A stretch of 64,000 bases of DNA from Herbidospora mongoliensis (GTDB taxonomy: Bacteria; Actinomycetota; Actinomycetes; Streptosporangiales; Streptosporangiaceae): assembly GCF_001570545.1 (NCBI RefSeq), contig NZ_BBXD01000012.1, positions 399,194 to 463,193 on the forward strand. The letters run 5' to 3'. How positions within the stretch are numbered: the stretch's first letter is position 1; the number at the start of each line of letters is the position of its first letter. The notes beneath the pieces were generated by a model. That model was not told the origin of the DNA, ran no database searches, and saw only the letters and a program-made list of their open reading frames with translations. Of this stretch, positions 44,761-53,574 are shown one piece after another. Position numbers and translations under genes: made by a program.

Positions 44761-45909
44761 ATGGCCCTCCGCTTTCCCGTGCCCTCTCGGAGCGACCTCC
44801 TCATCGGCGCCGCCGTGGCGGCCGTCGGTACGCTCGAGGCCTTCACCACCGCCACCTCCTACGGAGCCGCCCAGAACCCCGAGCTCTGGTGGATCCCCCA
44901 GGCGCTGCTCGCCGGGGGTCTGCTCTGCTTCCTCCGCAAAGCGCCGGTCGTGGTCTTCGTCGGAACCGTCGTCCTCCAGTTCCTGTGGCACCGCCAGGGA
45001 TTCGAGCAGTGCCAGGTCCACCAGATCATCGCCCTCCTCATCGGATTCCACGGTCTGGGCGCCTTCCTGCCGCGCGACCGCGGCCCGTGGTGGGGGCTCG
45101 GCGGAATCCTGATCTTCGACATCGGCGCGGTCGACATGCGGGTGCTGCCGTTCGACGAGGCGATCTATCTCACGGTCATGTTCGGCTTCGCCTACCTGAC
45201 CGGTGTGGGCCTGCGCGCCTGGCTGATCCGGGCCCAGAAGGCCGCCACACAGGCTGCGCTGGCCGAGGTCGAGCGGGAGCGCCGGGCCGCCGAGGCGGTC
45301 GCCGCCGAGCGCAGCCGCATCGCCCGCGAACTGCACGACGTGGTCGCCCACAGCGTCAGCATGATGGTCATGCAGGCCGCCGGGCTGCGCCGGGCGCAGG
45401 GCGGCGACAACCCCGTGCTGACGGGGATCGAGCAGGCCGGCCGCGACGCCGTCAACGAGCTGCGGGTCATGCTGGGCGCGCTGCGGATGCCGCAGGACGA
45501 GGCGCTGCCGCAGCCCGGCCTCGACATGGTCGGGAACCTGATCTCCACGGTCAGCAACACCCCCCTGCGGATCACCCTGACGGTCACCGGTGAGCCGGTG
45601 CGGCTGGCGCCGGGTCTCGACCTGTCGGCGTACCGGATCGTGCAGGAGGCGCTCACCAACGCGGTGAAGTACGCCGGTGAGGCCGACGTACAGATCAAGA
45701 TCGTTTACCATCCGCTCTCGGTCACGCTCGAAGTGACCGACAACGGGAAGGCCGCCGGTTCCGACGTGTTGTCGACCGGCAACGGCCTCATCGGCATGCG
45801 CGAGCGGGCCGAGCTGTTCGGCGGCACCCTCGACGCGGGGCCGCGTGAAGAAGGCGGGTTCCGCGTCGTCGCGGTGCTGCCGACGTCTCCGGGGGTTGTC
45901 CTGGTATGA
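44761..45909 (+). CDS. Sensor histidine kinase (HisKA_3)
   Basis: The 382-residue kinase has an N-terminal membrane domain with about five helices (residues 12-155). A short coiled coil, AALAEVERERRAAEAVAAE, follows, then the phospho-His box RIARELHDVVAHSVSMMVMQA. The GHKL ATPase has RIVQEALTNAVKYAG and GNGLIGMRERAELFGG. This is the standard actinomycete DesK/NarX-like arrangement. The signal is unknown. It overlaps the response-regulator gene by 4 nt. ATG at 44761 lacks a strong ribosome site. Confidence 0.9.
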   Translation: MALRFPVPSRSDLLIGAAVAAVGTLEAFTTATSYGAAQNPELWWIPQALLAGGLLCFLRKAPVVVFVGTVVLQFLWHRQGFEQCQVHQIIALLIGFHGLGAFLPRDRGPWWGLGGILIFDIGAVDMRVLPFDEAIYLTVMFGFAYLTGVGLRAWLIRAQKAATQAALAEVERERRAAEAVAAERSRIARELHDVVAHSVSMMVMQAAGLRRAQGGDNPVLTGIEQAGRDAVNELRVMLGALRMPQDEALPQPGLDMVGNLISTVSNTPLRITLTVTGEPVRLAPGLDLSAYRIVQEALTNAVKYAGEADVQIKIVYHPLSVTLEVTDNGKAAGSDVLSTGNGLIGMRERAELFGGTLDAGPREEGGFRVVAVLPTSPGVVLV

Positions 45910-46571
45910 GAGAGAACATCAGGATCGTGCTGGCCGACGACCAGGCCATGATCCGGGCCGGTCTCCGCATGGTGGTGGAGAGCGAGCCGGGCATGGACGT
46001 CGTGGGCGAGGCCGCCGACGGCATCGAAGCCGTCGCGGTGGCCCGCCGGGTGCAGCCGGACGTCGTCCTGATGGACATCTCGATGCCCCGCATGGACGGC
46101 CTGACCGCCGCCAGGCAGCTCCTCGACACCCCGAACCCGCCCAAGATCATCATGCTCACCACCTTCGACACCGACGAGAACCTCTACGCCGCCCTCCGGG
46201 CCGGGACCAGCGGCTTCCTGCTCAAGGTGTCGCCCCCCGAGCAGCTCGTGGAGGCGATCCGGGTGGTCGCCGCCGGCGACGGGCTGCTCGACCCCGCTGT
46301 CACCACGCGGGTGATCGCCTCCTTCGCCGGCCGGCACGAGCCGGTCCGGCCGCCCCAGCTCGGCGATCTGACGCCCCGTGAGCTGGAGGTCCTGCGGATG
46401 CTCGCGAAGGGCCTCACCAACGCCGAGATCGCCACCGCGCTCTTCGTCGGTGAGGCCACCGTCAAGACCCACGTGGCGAGGGTCCTGATGAAACTGAACC
46501 TGCGCGACCGCGCTCAGGCGGTCGTCTTCGCGTACGAGTCGGGCGTGGTCACGCCCGGCGCCGTCGGGTAG
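45906..46571 (+). CDS. NarL/LuxR-family response regulator
   Basis: The 221-residue regulator has a receiver (IVLADDQAMIRAGLRMVV) with the acceptor Asp in VVLMDISMPRMDG, and a LuxR output helix-turn-helix (LTPRELEVLRMLAKGLTNAEIA, EATVKTHVARVLMKLNLRDR). It pairs with the kinase at 44761. Its last 58 bases overlap the convergent membrane protein gene. Confidence 0.92.
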   Translation: MRENIRIVLADDQAMIRAGLRMVVESEPGMDVVGEAADGIEAVAVARRVQPDVVLMDISMPRMDGLTAARQLLDTPNPPKIIMLTTFDTDENLYAALRAGTSGFLLKVSPPEQLVEAIRVVAAGDGLLDPAVTTRVIASFAGRHEPVRPPQLGDLTPRELEVLRMLAKGLTNAEIATALFVGEATVKTHVARVLMKLNLRDRAQAVVFAYESGVVTPGAVG

Positions 46572-47215
46572 TACGAGATCCACTCCGCGTCGCCCATGCG
46601 CAGGATCTTGACGCCCCAGTAGCCGAAGGCGAACACCGGCACACCCCAGGTGAACAGGGTGATCGGGCCGTACTCCACGATGAAGCCGACCCACCAGCCG
46701 ATCAGGATCAGGACGGTCGTCCAGAGCGGGGCGAACTTCGCCCGCCACAGGGCGATGGCGACCAGGCCGGCGCCGATCGGGCCGAAGAACAGCCACGGCA
46801 TCTGGAAACCGAAGACCACACCGGGCAGGTTGAAGATCTCGTCGAAGATCTTCGCGGCCTGCTCGGGCGTGTTGTGCTGCCCCAGGTACCACTCGACCGG
46901 GTCGATCAGCAGCAGGCACGACAGCGACAGAAAGCCGACCACGGCCATGGCGCCGCCGATGTGGGCGAGCACCGCGCCGCGCCTGCGGGCGAAGTGCAGC
47001 ACGCCGATCAGACCGACCGGCAGCAGTATCCACGACCAGTGGTACAGCGCCGACTGGAGTTGCGCGAGTGCCGGGTTGTCCTGGTAGCTGACGGACTCAC
47101 GGATGTCGCCCCACGTGCCGGGGTCGACCACGACCGCGATGAACTGCAGCAACGGCGAAACGATCAGGATGAGGCCGGTGACCCAGCGCCGGAAGCCGGT
47201 TGAACTCTTGAACAT
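46514..47215 (-). CDS. Polytopic membrane protein of unknown function
   Basis: The 233-residue product has about six hydrophobic segments (WVTGLILIVSPLLQFIAVVV, WSWILLPVGLIGVLHFA, AVVGFLSLSCLLLI, VVFGFQMPWLFFGPIG and two more). It resembles a DUF4386-like fold but I cannot place it firmly. ATG at 47215 is supported by GGGGG about ten bases upstream; frames extending to 47491 run into the divergent promoter. It is divergent from the DUF6421 gene and convergent with the response regulator. Confidence 0.7.
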   Translation of the reverse strand: MFKSSTGFRRWVTGLILIVSPLLQFIAVVVDPGTWGDIRESVSYQDNPALAQLQSALYHWSWILLPVGLIGVLHFARRRGAVLAHIGGAMAVVGFLSLSCLLLIDPVEWYLGQHNTPEQAAKIFDEIFNLPGVVFGFQMPWLFFGPIGAGLVAIALWRAKFAPLWTTVLILIGWWVGFIVEYGPITLFTWGVPVFAFGYWGVKILRMGDAEWISYYPTAPGVTTPDSYAKTTA

Positions 47216-47271
47216 CTCTCGTATCCCCCTCGGGTATCTCTCAACGCGGCGGACGTTACGGATCCGGAGCC

Positions 47272-47352
47272 GGGGACGACGTCCCCACACCGGGTGATTC
47301 GCTGTCACTCCGGAGAGTGACTTGCGGTCACATGGGTGTTTTCGCATATATT
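47272..47352. promoter_or_regulatory. Two palindromes and a promoter-like element upstream of DUF6421 gene
   Basis: GGGGAC-GAC-GTCCCC (47272-47286) and GTCACTC-CGGA-GAGTGAC (47304-47321) are both perfect inverted repeats in the 172-bp divergent gap. TATATT (47347-47352) is an unusually strong -10 for this genome. TTGCGG (47322-47327), 19 bp upstream, is a possible -35. The second palindrome would touch that -35. Confidence 0.45.
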
Positions 47353-47387
47353 TTTCGTCAAGAGGTATCGATAGCAGGAGAATTTCT

Positions 47388-49415
47388 ATGACTGCGTTCC
47401 CTAAGGTGCTGTTCGACGAGAGCCACAGCGAGGCATGGACGATCCGGCGCGACGTCGCGCAGGCCATGAACCCCGGACATCCCGACGACAACTCCTACGC
47501 CCGAGCCGCCGACTCACTCCGTCGGCTGGGGTACCAGGTAGCCGCCCACACGGACGGGACACTTGTCCTGGAGGGCCAGGACCTGCTGGTCATCGCCCAT
47601 CCGTCGGAGCGGCGCTGGGAACGCACCACCGGTCTCGGCAGTCCCGAGTTCACTCCTGAGGAGATCGACGCCATCGAGGCCTTCGTCGCGGACGGGGGAG
47701 GGCTCGTCGTCCTCGCGGAGGAGGAGCAGGACAAGTACGGCACCAATCTGGGTGACCTGCTGTCCCGGTTCGGCGTGACGGTCGTGCACACGACCGTCCA
47801 GGATCCGGCCAACCGGTTCAACAACGTCGCCTCCTGGGTGCTCGGCGAGCCGGGGCACGCCTCGGTCGACGGGGCCGACGTCCTGGCCGGCGTCCAGCGG
47901 GCCTGCTTCTACCGGGCCGGCGTGCTGAAGGCCCCCGGCGCCACCACCCTGTTCCAGACCTCGGGGAGCGCCACCCCCGCCCACGCGGCGCTCGCCGTCG
48001 CCCAGCCCTTCAAGCGGGGCCGGGTCGTCGTGGTCGCCGACTCCGACCTGTTCGGCGACGACTCGATCGGCGACCTCGACCACGCGCGCCTGTGGAACAA
48101 CCTGGTGACCTGGGCGGCGCGGTCGCCCCGGGCCGACTCCGCCTCAGGCGACGGCAAGCCGGAGTTCGCCGCTCTCAAGGACGCGGTGGAGGCGCTCAGG
48201 CCGTACACGGAGAAGGACGGCACCTTCACCGGCGACACCGCGCTCATCCGCACGGTGGCCGGCCACGTGAAGGAGCTGGCGCCCCGGTTCCCCCATGACG
48301 AGGTCTACCTGCAGGCCGTGGAGAGCGACCTGGCGAAGTGGGCCGAGGCCGGCGGCAAGCCCGACTTCCTCGACTCGCTGAACGTCTTCCACCCCGACGA
48401 GCAGCGCGTCGACGGCCTGGAGCACCTCGTGGTGTTCCCGATGTACACCCAGAACGGCAACCCGAACCGGAACCTGGAGGCGGTCTGGATCAGGACCGTC
48501 TGGCCGCAGTGGCTGGCCGACCTGGAGGCCGGGGGCTATGACAACCCGATGTTCGTGCCCATCGCCTTCGAGGACTTCACCGCCGGTTACGACACCAACT
48601 CCGCCGTCCTGTTCCCGGAGACCGTGGTCGTGCGGGAGACCCCGCCGCGCTTCACCTGGGGCGGTATCTTCTGCGACCGTGAGGCCGCCCGGTTCCGGAT
48701 GGTGACCGACGCCGCCGCCAAGACCCTGAAGCTCGACCTGCCGCCGGACGCCGCCCGTCTGGTCGCCTCGCAGGAGCTCGCCCAGGAGACCTTCACGATG
48801 TGGGACCTGGTGCACGACCGCACCCACTCCCACGGCGACCTGCCGTTCGACCCGTTCATGATCAAGCAGCGGATGCCCTACTGGCTCTACTCGCTGGAGG
48901 AGCTGCGCTGTGACCTGACCGCCTTCGGCGAGGCCGTGAAGCTGGAGGCCGACGGGGTCCCGCACGCCCGTTACGTGCAGCTGGCGATCCTGTTCGACCG
49001 GCTGTTCCGCTTCCCGGTCACCGGTGAGCGGGTGCGCAACTACGACGGGCTCGGCGGCCAGCTGCTGTTCGCCTACCTGCACCGCAACGACATCGTCCGG
49101 TGGACCGACAACCGCCTGACGATCGCCTGGGACCGGGTCGCGGGCGGCGTCGCGGACCTGCGGGCCGAGGTGGAGAAGCTCTACCGCGACGGCATCGACC
49201 GCTCGAAGCTGGCCCACTGGCTGGCCGCCCACGACCTGGTCGCCGCCTACGTCGCGCCCCACCCGGCGTCGAAGTGGGCCAAGCGCGACCTGCCGGAGGA
49301 GCAGAAGGCCATGGTCGACGCCGTGCTGCCGGACGAGTTCCCCCTGAGCATGTTCTACGAGGCGCTGCGCCGTAAGCTCGCCGACGTGATCGAATCCACG
49401 AAGGGTGTTCGCTGA
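47388..49415 (+). CDS. DUF6421 protein with extra N-terminal DUF4350/GIFT-like domain
   Basis: The 675-residue protein has two parts. From about residue 255 on it follows the Streptomyces DUF6421 family closely (LVVFPMYTQNGNPNRNLEAV, WGGIFCDREAARFR, LPDEFPLSMFYEAL). It includes the His-rich HDRTHSHGDLPFDPF, in which H476, H480 and H482 look like metal ligands. Residues 1-250 (LVIAHPSERRWE, GGGLVVLAEEEQDKYG, VVVVADSDLFGDDSIGD) resemble class-I-amidotransferase-like DUF4350/GIFT domains, which the Streptomyces proteins I know lack. ATG at 47388 follows AGGAGA. The biochemical role is unknown. The SDR gene follows after one base. Confidence 0.8.
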   Translation: MTAFPKVLFDESHSEAWTIRRDVAQAMNPGHPDDNSYARAADSLRRLGYQVAAHTDGTLVLEGQDLLVIAHPSERRWERTTGLGSPEFTPEEIDAIEAFVADGGGLVVLAEEEQDKYGTNLGDLLSRFGVTVVHTTVQDPANRFNNVASWVLGEPGHASVDGADVLAGVQRACFYRAGVLKAPGATTLFQTSGSATPAHAALAVAQPFKRGRVVVVADSDLFGDDSIGDLDHARLWNNLVTWAARSPRADSASGDGKPEFAALKDAVEALRPYTEKDGTFTGDTALIRTVAGHVKELAPRFPHDEVYLQAVESDLAKWAEAGGKPDFLDSLNVFHPDEQRVDGLEHLVVFPMYTQNGNPNRNLEAVWIRTVWPQWLADLEAGGYDNPMFVPIAFEDFTAGYDTNSAVLFPETVVVRETPPRFTWGGIFCDREAARFRMVTDAAAKTLKLDLPPDAARLVASQELAQETFTMWDLVHDRTHSHGDLPFDPFMIKQRMPYWLYSLEELRCDLTAFGEAVKLEADGVPHARYVQLAILFDRLFRFPVTGERVRNYDGLGGQLLFAYLHRNDIVRWTDNRLTIAWDRVAGGVADLRAEVEKLYRDGIDRSKLAHWLAAHDLVAAYVAPHPASKWAKRDLPEEQKAMVDAVLPDEFPLSMFYEALRRKLADVIESTKGVR

Positions 49416-49416
49416 C

Positions 49417-50079
49417 ATGGGCCGCGTCATTCTCGTCCTGGGCGCGGGCGGACCGGCCGGGCGGGCGGTGGTGAAGAGGTTCACCGACCTCGGTGACACC
49501 GTCATCGGCGTCGACCGCTCGGGCGCCGAGGGCTGTATCAAGGTCGACCTGCTCGACATCGCGCAGGTGCGCGACCTCGAGGCCCGCATCAGGGCCGAGC
49601 ACGGCCGGGTCGACGGGATCTTCCACCTGGTCGGCGGCTGGCGCGGGTCCAAGACGTTCGCCGAGACCAGCCTCAAGGACTGGGCCGACCTCAACGACAT
49701 GCTGGTCCGCACGCTCCAGCACGTCACGCTCGCCTTCGAGTCGCTGCTGAAGGCCAGCGAAAACGGCCGGTTCGCGATCGTGTCGGCCAAGGCCGCCGAG
49801 GCCCCGACGCAGGGCAACGCCTGCTACGCCGCCGCCAAGGCCGCCGCCGAGGCGTGGACGCTGGCCTTCGCCGACGCGCTGAAGAGCAGTAACAGCGCCG
49901 CCTCGATCGTGGTCGTGATGGCGCTGGTGCACCAGGCGATGCGCGACGCCGCGCCTGAGAAGCCGTTCCGCAACTTCACCGACGTCGACGACCTCGCGGC
50001 GGGCCTGGCGGACCTGTGGAACCTGCCGGTGACCGAGGCCAACGGCCTCAGGCTGGATCTGACGGCCCATGGGAACTGA
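49417..50079 (+). CDS. SDR-family oxidoreductase
   Basis: The 220-residue short-chain dehydrogenase has the cofactor motif VLGAGGPAGRAVV, the catalytic Ser in AIVSAKA and the YxxxK pair in CYAAAKAAAE. All catalytic residues are present, so it should be active with NAD(P). It lies one base after the DUF6421 stop and overlaps the next gene by 11 nt. The substrate is unknown but is likely shared with its two neighbours. Confidence 0.87.
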   Translation: MGRVILVLGAGGPAGRAVVKRFTDLGDTVIGVDRSGAEGCIKVDLLDIAQVRDLEARIRAEHGRVDGIFHLVGGWRGSKTFAETSLKDWADLNDMLVRTLQHVTLAFESLLKASENGRFAIVSAKAAEAPTQGNACYAAAKAAAEAWTLAFADALKSSNSAASIVVVMALVHQAMRDAAPEKPFRNFTDVDDLAAGLADLWNLPVTEANGLRLDLTAHGN

Positions 50080-51121
50080 CGCCGTCCAGCGCCACGACCC
50101 GGCGCTGAAGGGGTTCGCCAGCGACAACTACGCCGGCGTCCACCCGGAGATCCTCGAGGCGATCGCCCTCGCCAACGGCGGCCACCAGGTGTCGTACGGC
50201 GACGACGTCTACACCTCCGCGCTGCGGAACGTGTTCCGGCGGCACTTCGGCGAGCGGGCCGAGGCCTACCCCGTGTTCAACGGCACGGCGGCCAACGTCG
50301 TCTCGCTGCGGGCGATGTGCCAGCCATGGGAGTCGGTCATCTGCGCCGACACCGCCCATGTGCACGTCGACGAGGGCGGGGCGCCCGAGGTCGTGGGGTC
50401 GCTGAAGCTGCACACGGTCAGAACGCCCGACGGGAAGCTGACGCCCGACCTGATCGACACGCAGGCGTGGGGGTTCGGCGACGTCCACCGGGCCCAGCCC
50501 CGGGTCGTGACGATCACTCAGTCGACCGAGCTCGGCACCGTCTACACGCCCGACGAGATCGCGGCCATCACCGAGCACGCCCACGCGCGCGGGATGCTCG
50601 TGCACCTCGACGGGGCCCGGCTGTGCAACGCCGCCGCCGCGCTCGACGTGCCGCTGCGGGAGCTGACCACCGAGGCGGGGGTCGACGTGGTGTCGTTCGG
50701 CGGCACCAAGCTCGGCCTGATGCTGGGTGAGGCCGTGGTGGTGCTGAACCCCGACGCGGTGCGCGGGCTGCCGTACATCAGGAAGACGAGCATGCAGCTC
50801 GCCTCCAAGATGCGGTTCGTCTCGGCGCAGTTCGAGGCGCTGCTCGCCGGTGACCTGTGGCTGCGCAACGCCCGGAACGCCAACGCGATGGCCTTGAGAC
50901 TGGCTGACAAGGCGGAGAACATCCCCCATGTCACGCTGTCGCGGCGGCCCCAGGCCAACGCGGTCTTCGCGACCCTGCCCGTCGAGGTGGCCGATCGGGT
51001 CCGCAAGGACTACCCGTTCTACACCTGGAACAACGAGACGGGCGAGGTGCGGTGGATGTGCGCCTACGACACCACCGAGCAGGATGTGGACGCTTTCGTC
51101 GCCGCCCTCGCCGAGGGGTAG
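50069..51121 (+). CDS. Threonine-aldolase-family PLP enzyme
   Basis: The 350-residue fold-type I PLP enzyme of the LtaE/beta-eliminating-lyase family begins FASDNYAGVHPEILEAIA. It has the Asp for the pyridine nitrogen in LVHLDGARL and the Schiff-base lysine K214 in SFGGTKLGLM. Low-specificity L-threonine aldolases split beta-hydroxy amino acids to glycine and an aldehyde. Its tie to the SDR and DUF6421 genes suggests an oxidation/retro-aldol sequence. ATG at 50069 overlaps the SDR gene. Confidence 0.88.
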   Translation: MGTDAVQRHDPALKGFASDNYAGVHPEILEAIALANGGHQVSYGDDVYTSALRNVFRRHFGERAEAYPVFNGTAANVVSLRAMCQPWESVICADTAHVHVDEGGAPEVVGSLKLHTVRTPDGKLTPDLIDTQAWGFGDVHRAQPRVVTITQSTELGTVYTPDEIAAITEHAHARGMLVHLDGARLCNAAAALDVPLRELTTEAGVDVVSFGGTKLGLMLGEAVVVLNPDAVRGLPYIRKTSMQLASKMRFVSAQFEALLAGDLWLRNARNANAMALRLADKAENIPHVTLSRRPQANAVFATLPVEVADRVRKDYPFYTWNNETGEVRWMCAYDTTEQDVDAFVAALAEG

Positions 51122-51130
51122 CCTGTCCCC

Positions 51131-51799
51131 GTGCAATTACGGGTCGTGATCGCCGAAGACAACCTGCTGATGCGCGAGGGCGTGGACCGCGTGCTCTCCC
51201 GCGATCCCGATCTGACGGTCGTGGCCGCGTGCGCCGACCTCGGTGAGCTGCTCGCCGCGGTCGAGGAGCACCGGCCCGACGTCGTCGTCACCGATGTGCG
51301 CATGCCGCCGACGTCGACCGACGAGGGCATCCAGGCCGCCATGAAACTGCGCGCCGGATCGCCCTCGACGGGCGTGGTGGTCCTGTCCCAGTACGCCGAG
51401 CCGTCCTACGCCACGATGCTGCTGGCGGGCGGCAGCGCGGGGCGGGCCTATCTGCTCAAGGAGCGGGTGGGCGAGCCCGGCCAGCTCGTCGACGCGGTCC
51501 GCGCGGTGGCGCGCGGCGGGTCGATCATCGACCCCGTCGTCGTCGAGGGGATCCTGGCCGACTCGCTGCGCCGGCGCTCCTCTCCGCTCGCCCTGCTCAC
51601 TCCCCGTGAGCGAGATGTGCTGGGCCAGATCGCCCAGGGCAAGAGCAACGTGGCCGTCGGCGAGACGCTCTTCCTGAGCGAGAAATCGGTGGAGAAGCAC
51701 ATCAGCGTGGTCTTCGCCAAGCTCGGGCTGGAGGCCACCCCCGAGGTGAACCGCCGGGTGCTGGCCGTCCTGCTCTACCTGTCCGAACAGGAGGGATAA
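51131..51799 (+). CDS. NarL/LuxR-family response regulator
   Basis: The 222-residue regulator has a receiver (RVVIAEDNLLMREGVDRVL) with the acceptor Asp in VVVTDVRMPP, and a LuxR output domain (LTPRERDVLGQIAQGKSNVAVG, EKSVEKHISVVFAKLGL). GTG at 51131 lies 9 nt past the aldolase stop. No kinase is cotranscribed. The GAF kinase on the opposite strand (53567-55510) is a likely partner. Confidence 0.9.
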   Translation: MQLRVVIAEDNLLMREGVDRVLSRDPDLTVVAACADLGELLAAVEEHRPDVVVTDVRMPPTSTDEGIQAAMKLRAGSPSTGVVVLSQYAEPSYATMLLAGGSAGRAYLLKERVGEPGQLVDAVRAVARGGSIIDPVVVEGILADSLRRRSSPLALLTPRERDVLGQIAQGKSNVAVGETLFLSEKSVEKHISVVFAKLGLEATPEVNRRVLAVLLYLSEQEG

Positions 51800-51841
51800 C
51801 ACCCTTAGCGACCGGCGCCCCATGGGCCACCATGGGTTGCC

Positions 51842-52261
51842 ATGGGGTCCGTCGAAGTTCTCATCGTCGACGACCAGGCGCCGTTCCGGGCCGTCGCGCG
51901 ACGGCTGGTCGCTCTGGTCGCCGGATGGCGCGTGGTCGCCGAGGCGGAGTCCGGTGAGGCCGCCGTCGCCGAGGCCGCCCGCACCCGTCCCCACGTGATC
52001 GTGATGGACATCAACCTGCCCGGGATCAGCGGCATCGAGGCCACCCGGCGCATCCTGGCCGGGCAGCCCGGCGTCACGGTGGTGCTGGTGTCCACCTACG
52101 CGGCCGAAGACCTGCCGCCCGACGCCTACGACTGCGGGGCGGCCGGTTACATCCGCAAGGAGGACCTGACGCCCGCCCGGCTGAGGGCGCACCTCGCCGC
52201 CATGAGACCGCCCATGCCGTGGACGCCCGCTCCCGGCGGGGTCGACGACGAGCACAGGTAG
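51842..52261 (+). CDS. Single-domain response regulator (receiver only)
   Basis: The 139-residue protein has only a CheY-like receiver: EVLIVDDQAPFRAVARRL, the acceptor Asp in VIVMDINLPG, a Thr/Ser switch (LVSTYA) and the terminal Lys in GYIRKEDL. The receiver ends near residue 118 and about 20 unconserved residues follow. There is no output domain. It may act as a phosphate sink or protein-interaction switch for the nearby kinase. Its last 115 bases overlap the convergent FAD oxidoreductase gene. Confidence 0.88.
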   Translation: MGSVEVLIVDDQAPFRAVARRLVALVAGWRVVAEAESGEAAVAEAARTRPHVIVMDINLPGISGIEATRRILAGQPGVTVVLVSTYAAEDLPPDAYDCGAAGYIRKEDLTPARLRAHLAAMRPPMPWTPAPGGVDDEHR

Positions 52262-53574
52262 ACGCCCTCGATCGGGGTGCGCCAGGGCTGGAACGACAGG
52301 ACCGGGCGGCCGAGGAACTGGAACAGGTCGGCCGCGCCGCCGCCGATGTCCCCGCCGACGTAGTTGGCGTCGTGGGCCTCCAGCGCCCGCGGGCCCATGA
52401 CGTGGCGGGCCAGCACGACGTCCTTGAAACCCGGGGCGAAACGCTCGATCTGCGCCTCGATCGCCTGGGTCATGTCGCCGTCGTAGCCGTTCGGGACGTG
52501 ACAGTACGCCCAGAGGGTGTGCTTGCCCTCGGGGGCGCGCGTGAGGTCGGGCGGCTGGACCAGCAGGACATAGGGCCGGTCGCTGACCTGCCCCCGGACA
52601 GCGGCCCGCTCACCGGCCGCGATCTCCTCCAGGGTGCCGCCCAGGTGGACCGTCCCGGCCTTCGCCACCTCGGGATCACGCCACGGGACCGGCCCGTCGA
52701 GGGCCCAGTCGACCTTGAAGACGCCGGGGCCGTAGCGGAACTTCAGAAGCTTCTTCGTGTACGAACCGGGCAGGTCCGCCATCTCCAGGAACTGGCGCGG
52801 GGTGACGTTGAGCAGGATCGTCTCGGCGTCGGGGAGTTCCTTCAGCGCGGTGACCCTGAAGTCTGAAACGGCTTCGCCGCCGAGTTCCCGCACCCGGGCC
52901 ACCATCGCGTCGGCCATGACCTGCGAGCCGCCCTTCACGACCGGCCAGCCGACCAGGTGGGCCATCGCGGCCAGCATGACGCCGTAACCGGCGGAGATGG
53001 GGCTGTGCAGGTCGAGCATCGAGTGGGCGGACATCCCGGCCAGGGCGGCGCGGGCCCGGGGCTCGCGGAAGAGCAGCCGGGCGGCGGTCGTGGCGGGGAG
53101 GGCGGCGGTGAGGCCGTACCGGAGCAGGGAGAAAGGAGCCTTCGGGAAGCCGATGGGCGCGAGCAGGGAGTCGGCCAGCGGGAAGCCCGCTCGCGCGGTG
53201 GCGCCCACGGTCGCCAGATAGGCCGCGCCGTCGCGGCCCAGGCCCGCCGCGGTCCGCTCCGCCGAGCGGTGGATCAGCACGGCGGGGCCGTCGTCGAGCG
53301 GGTGGGCGGCCGGGATCTCCGGGTGGACGGCCTCGACGCCCATGCCGGGCAGGCGGTCCCGTAGCGCGGGGGAGGCCAGCGCGGTGGCGATCACGGTCGC
53401 GCAGATGTCGTGGGTGAAGCCGGGCAGGGTGAGCTCATCGCTGCTGCGGAGCCCGCCGCCGAAGGTCCCGGCCGCCTCCAGCAGGAGGACCTTCCGTCCC
53501 GACTCGGCCAGTTCCAGCGCGCCGGTCAGGCCGTTCGGCCCCGATCCGACGACGACGGCATCGAACTCAGGCAT
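52147..53574 (-). CDS. Phytoene-desaturase-family FAD-dependent oxidoreductase
   Basis: The 475-residue flavoprotein has an N-terminal dinucleotide-binding motif, VVVGSGPNGLTGALELAESG, and GGGLRSSDELTLPGFTHDIC. It ends with the family's PPGAGVHGMGGLMAAR segment, which contacts FAD. The family covers carotenoid desaturases/isomerases and related retinol-type oxidoreductases; no other carotenoid genes are near. ATG at 53574 overlaps the kinase stop by 8 nt, so it is the second gene of that operon. Confidence 0.87.
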   Translation of the reverse strand: MPEFDAVVVGSGPNGLTGALELAESGRKVLLLEAAGTFGGGLRSSDELTLPGFTHDICATVIATALASPALRDRLPGMGVEAVHPEIPAAHPLDDGPAVLIHRSAERTAAGLGRDGAAYLATVGATARAGFPLADSLLAPIGFPKAPFSLLRYGLTAALPATTAARLLFREPRARAALAGMSAHSMLDLHSPISAGYGVMLAAMAHLVGWPVVKGGSQVMADAMVARVRELGGEAVSDFRVTALKELPDAETILLNVTPRQFLEMADLPGSYTKKLLKFRYGPGVFKVDWALDGPVPWRDPEVAKAGTVHLGGTLEEIAAGERAAVRGQVSDRPYVLLVQPPDLTRAPEGKHTLWAYCHVPNGYDGDMTQAIEAQIERFAPGFKDVVLARHVMGPRALEAHDANYVGGDIGGGAADLFQFLGRPVLSFQPWRTPIEGVYLCSSSTPPGAGVHGMGGLMAARCALSRAGVRSSLRM

